The notes under the pieces: model-generated
Databases searched by the model: none
Told to the model about the DNA's origin: nothing
The model's input: the letters and a program-made list of their open reading frames with translations, nothing else
NCBI GenBank assembly: GCA_028709355.1
Contig: JAQVXF010000055.1
Span: forward strand, 1 to 7,028
DNA from: Syntrophomonas sp.
GTDB lineage: Bacteria; Bacillota; Syntrophomonadia; Syntrophomonadales; Syntrophomonadaceae
Length of the DNA: 7,028 bases
Direction of reading: 5' to 3'
Translations under genes and position numbers: made by a program
Shown here: positions 5,848 to 7,028 of the stretch, in pieces
Layout: each line of letters begins with the position of its first letter
Position numbering within the stretch: the stretch's first letter is position 1

Positions 5848-5942
5848 ATTAGTAATCTATCCTGGGCCGGGTGCTGACCGGGGGAGTGCTTGGTTGGGCT
5901 TAAGGCTGGGGGATGAAAAACTTGCGGCAGGGGTGTTTGGTG

Positions 5943-7028
5943 GTGAATATTCCGTTCAACAAGCTTCATACTTGCGGCCGGGAGATGGATTATATGCGTG
6001 ATTGCCTGGACCGCGGCCAGATAGCCGGGGATGGCCGCTATACCGGACTGGTGCACGATTTTATCCAGCAGCGGTTCGGTGGCGGACGGGTCTTCCTGAC
6101 CACCTCCGGCACCGCCGCTTTGGAGATGGCAGCGCTGCTGATCGATCTGCAGCCTGGGGATGAGGTCATAATGCCCTCCTTCGCCTTCGCCTCGGCCGCC
6201 AATGCGGTGATGCTGCGGGGGGCCAGGCCAGTTTTTGTGGATATCGATCCCGCCACCCTCAACATCGCCGCGGAGATGATCGAAGCCCACATCACCGGGC
6301 GCACCCGGGCCATAATGCCGGTTCACTATGCCGGGGTGGCCTGCGCCATGGATGAGATAATGGCTATCGCCGGGCGTCACCAGCTGATGGTGATTGAGGA
6401 TGCCGCCCAGGCGGTCAATGCTACTTATAGAGGAAGGCACCTGGGCACGGTCGGCCAGTTGGGCTGCTTCAGTTTCCATGCCACCAAGAATATCGCCTGC
6501 GGTGAAGGTGGCGCCCTGCTGCTCAACACCGCCGATCCGGTTATGAGCGAACGGGCCGATATACTATGGGAAAAAGGCACCAACCGCCGCCAGTTTCTCC
6601 TGGGCCGCACCGACCGCTACACCTGGATGGATGTCGGCTCCTCTTATCTCCCCGCCGACCTGCTGGCCGCCTTCCTGTATGCCCAGCTGGAACAGATGGA
6701 GGAGATTACCGCCCGCCGCCGCTGCATCTATGAATATTATTTTCATGCCCTGCAGGGCTTTGCGGATTCAGGTTTGGTGGGGCTGCCCCACTTGCCGGGG
6801 GAAGCGGGGCCCAACTACCATATCTTCTATTGTATCTTTAAGAACCGCCGGCAGCGCGACTGGGTGATGGATAAACTGGCGGCGATAGGGATCCAGAGCA
6901 CCTTCCATTTCGTCCCCTTGCACAGTTCACCGATGGGCATCAGGCTGGGCTACCAAGCCAGCGATCTGCCGGTGACCGAAGACCTCAGCAGCCGGCTGTT
7001 GCGGCTGCCCCTCTATCCCGACCTGAGC
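5943..7028 (+). CDS. rffA: RffA/WecE-type sugar aminotransferase, 3' end cut off
   Basis: A PLP-dependent aminotransferase of the DegT/DnrJ/EryC1 family. It closely follows E. coli WecE (RffA), which makes dTDP-4-amino-4,6-dideoxy-D-galactose from the 4-keto sugar, a precursor of Fuc4NAc in surface polysaccharide. Visible are the opening IPFN, a TSGTAA phosphate-binding turn (about 54-59), EDAAQ with Asp153 to hold the PLP ring nitrogen, SFHATKN with the Schiff-base lysine Lys182 (Lys181 in E. coli as recalled), an EKGTNR segment, GSSYLPADLLAA, and a FVPLH motif. The 362 codons present end at LPLYPDLS, so by comparison about 20 residues are missing beyond the window. The GTG at 5943 was chosen because it matches the family's N-terminus and has AGGGGT at 5929-5934 with 8 nt spacing. 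An in-frame ATG at 5913 (AAGG at 5902-5905) would add 10 residues and remains possible. The C-terminal partners are not visible, so the polysaccharide pathway is inferred. Confidence 0.9.
   Translation, partial: MNIPFNKLHTCGREMDYMRDCLDRGQIAGDGRYTGLVHDFIQQRFGGGRVFLTTSGTAALEMAALLIDLQPGDEVIMPSFAFASAANAVMLRGARPVFVDIDPATLNIAAEMIEAHITGRTRAIMPVHYAGVACAMDEIMAIAGRHQLMVIEDAAQAVNATYRGRHLGTVGQLGCFSFHATKNIACGEGGALLLNTADPVMSERADILWEKGTNRRQFLLGRTDRYTWMDVGSSYLPADLLAAFLYAQLEQMEEITARRRCIYEYYFHALQGFADSGLVGLPHLPGEAGPNYHIFYCIFKNRRQRDWVMDKLAAIGIQSTFHFVPLHSSPMGIRLGYQASDLPVTEDLSSRLLRLPLYPDLS

Noticed and set aside
5669..5942. Riboswitch, T-box or tRNA in the gap before the aminotransferase
   Set aside because: No conserved T-box sequence, tRNA T-loop, or known riboswitch core (c-di-GMP, TPP, cobalamin, SAM) could be matched. 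Only an anonymous hairpin is supported.

Overview
The window reads as chromosomal DNA from a moderately GC-rich (roughly mid-50s %, estimated by eye), probably anaerobic member of the Firmicutes (Bacillota). Clues are purine-rich AGGAGG-type ribosome binding sites, a perfect Bacillus-style 7-1-7 Fur operator, sigma-A type promoters with 17-bp spacers, and a ferrous-iron (Feo) uptake gene instead of siderophore genes. The organism cannot be named from this sequence. No mobile element, CRISPR array, rRNA or tRNA was seen.

Layout. (1) 1-343: a small unrecognised helical protein (87 aa, + strand) behind its own candidate promoter. (2) 344-711: a 368-bp gap between convergent genes with only weak hairpins. 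(3) 712-3293, minus strand: a two-gene iron operon, fur then a fused feoA-feoB. A strong promoter (TTGCCA-17-TATAAT) carries a nearly ideal Fur box over its start point, so Fur is expected to repress itself and the transporter when iron is sufficient. (4) 3355-4394, + strand: a LysR-type regulator divergent from fur. It has its own weak promoter and an ATC-N9-GAT site that fits the LysR T-N11-A rule. (5) 4489-5668, + strand: a secreted lipoprotein with two intact rhodanese domains, a promoter region holding two separate inverted repeats, and a textbook intrinsic terminator. (6) 5669-5942: a gap with a 10-bp hairpin of unknown role and a candidate promoter. (7) 5943-7028, + strand: an aminotransferase very close to RffA/WecE (dTDP-4-dehydro-6-deoxy-D-glucose transaminase), cut off by the window end about 20 residues short.

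How the genes may work together. The fur-feoAB unit is a self-contained, iron-sensing uptake operon. The LysR gene and the rhodanese lipoprotein lie head-to-tail, and palindromes precede both. A local regulator-target pair concerned with sulfur or sulfane handling is a reasonable inference but is not proven. The WecE-like gene probably opens or belongs to a surface-polysaccharide cluster continuing to the right.

The most unusual points are the divergent gate and G4 motifs of the FeoA-FeoB fusion, the paired rhodanese domains with identical active-site loops and the palindromes upstream, and the unexplained hairpin before the aminotransferase. No clearly new multi-gene system was found.
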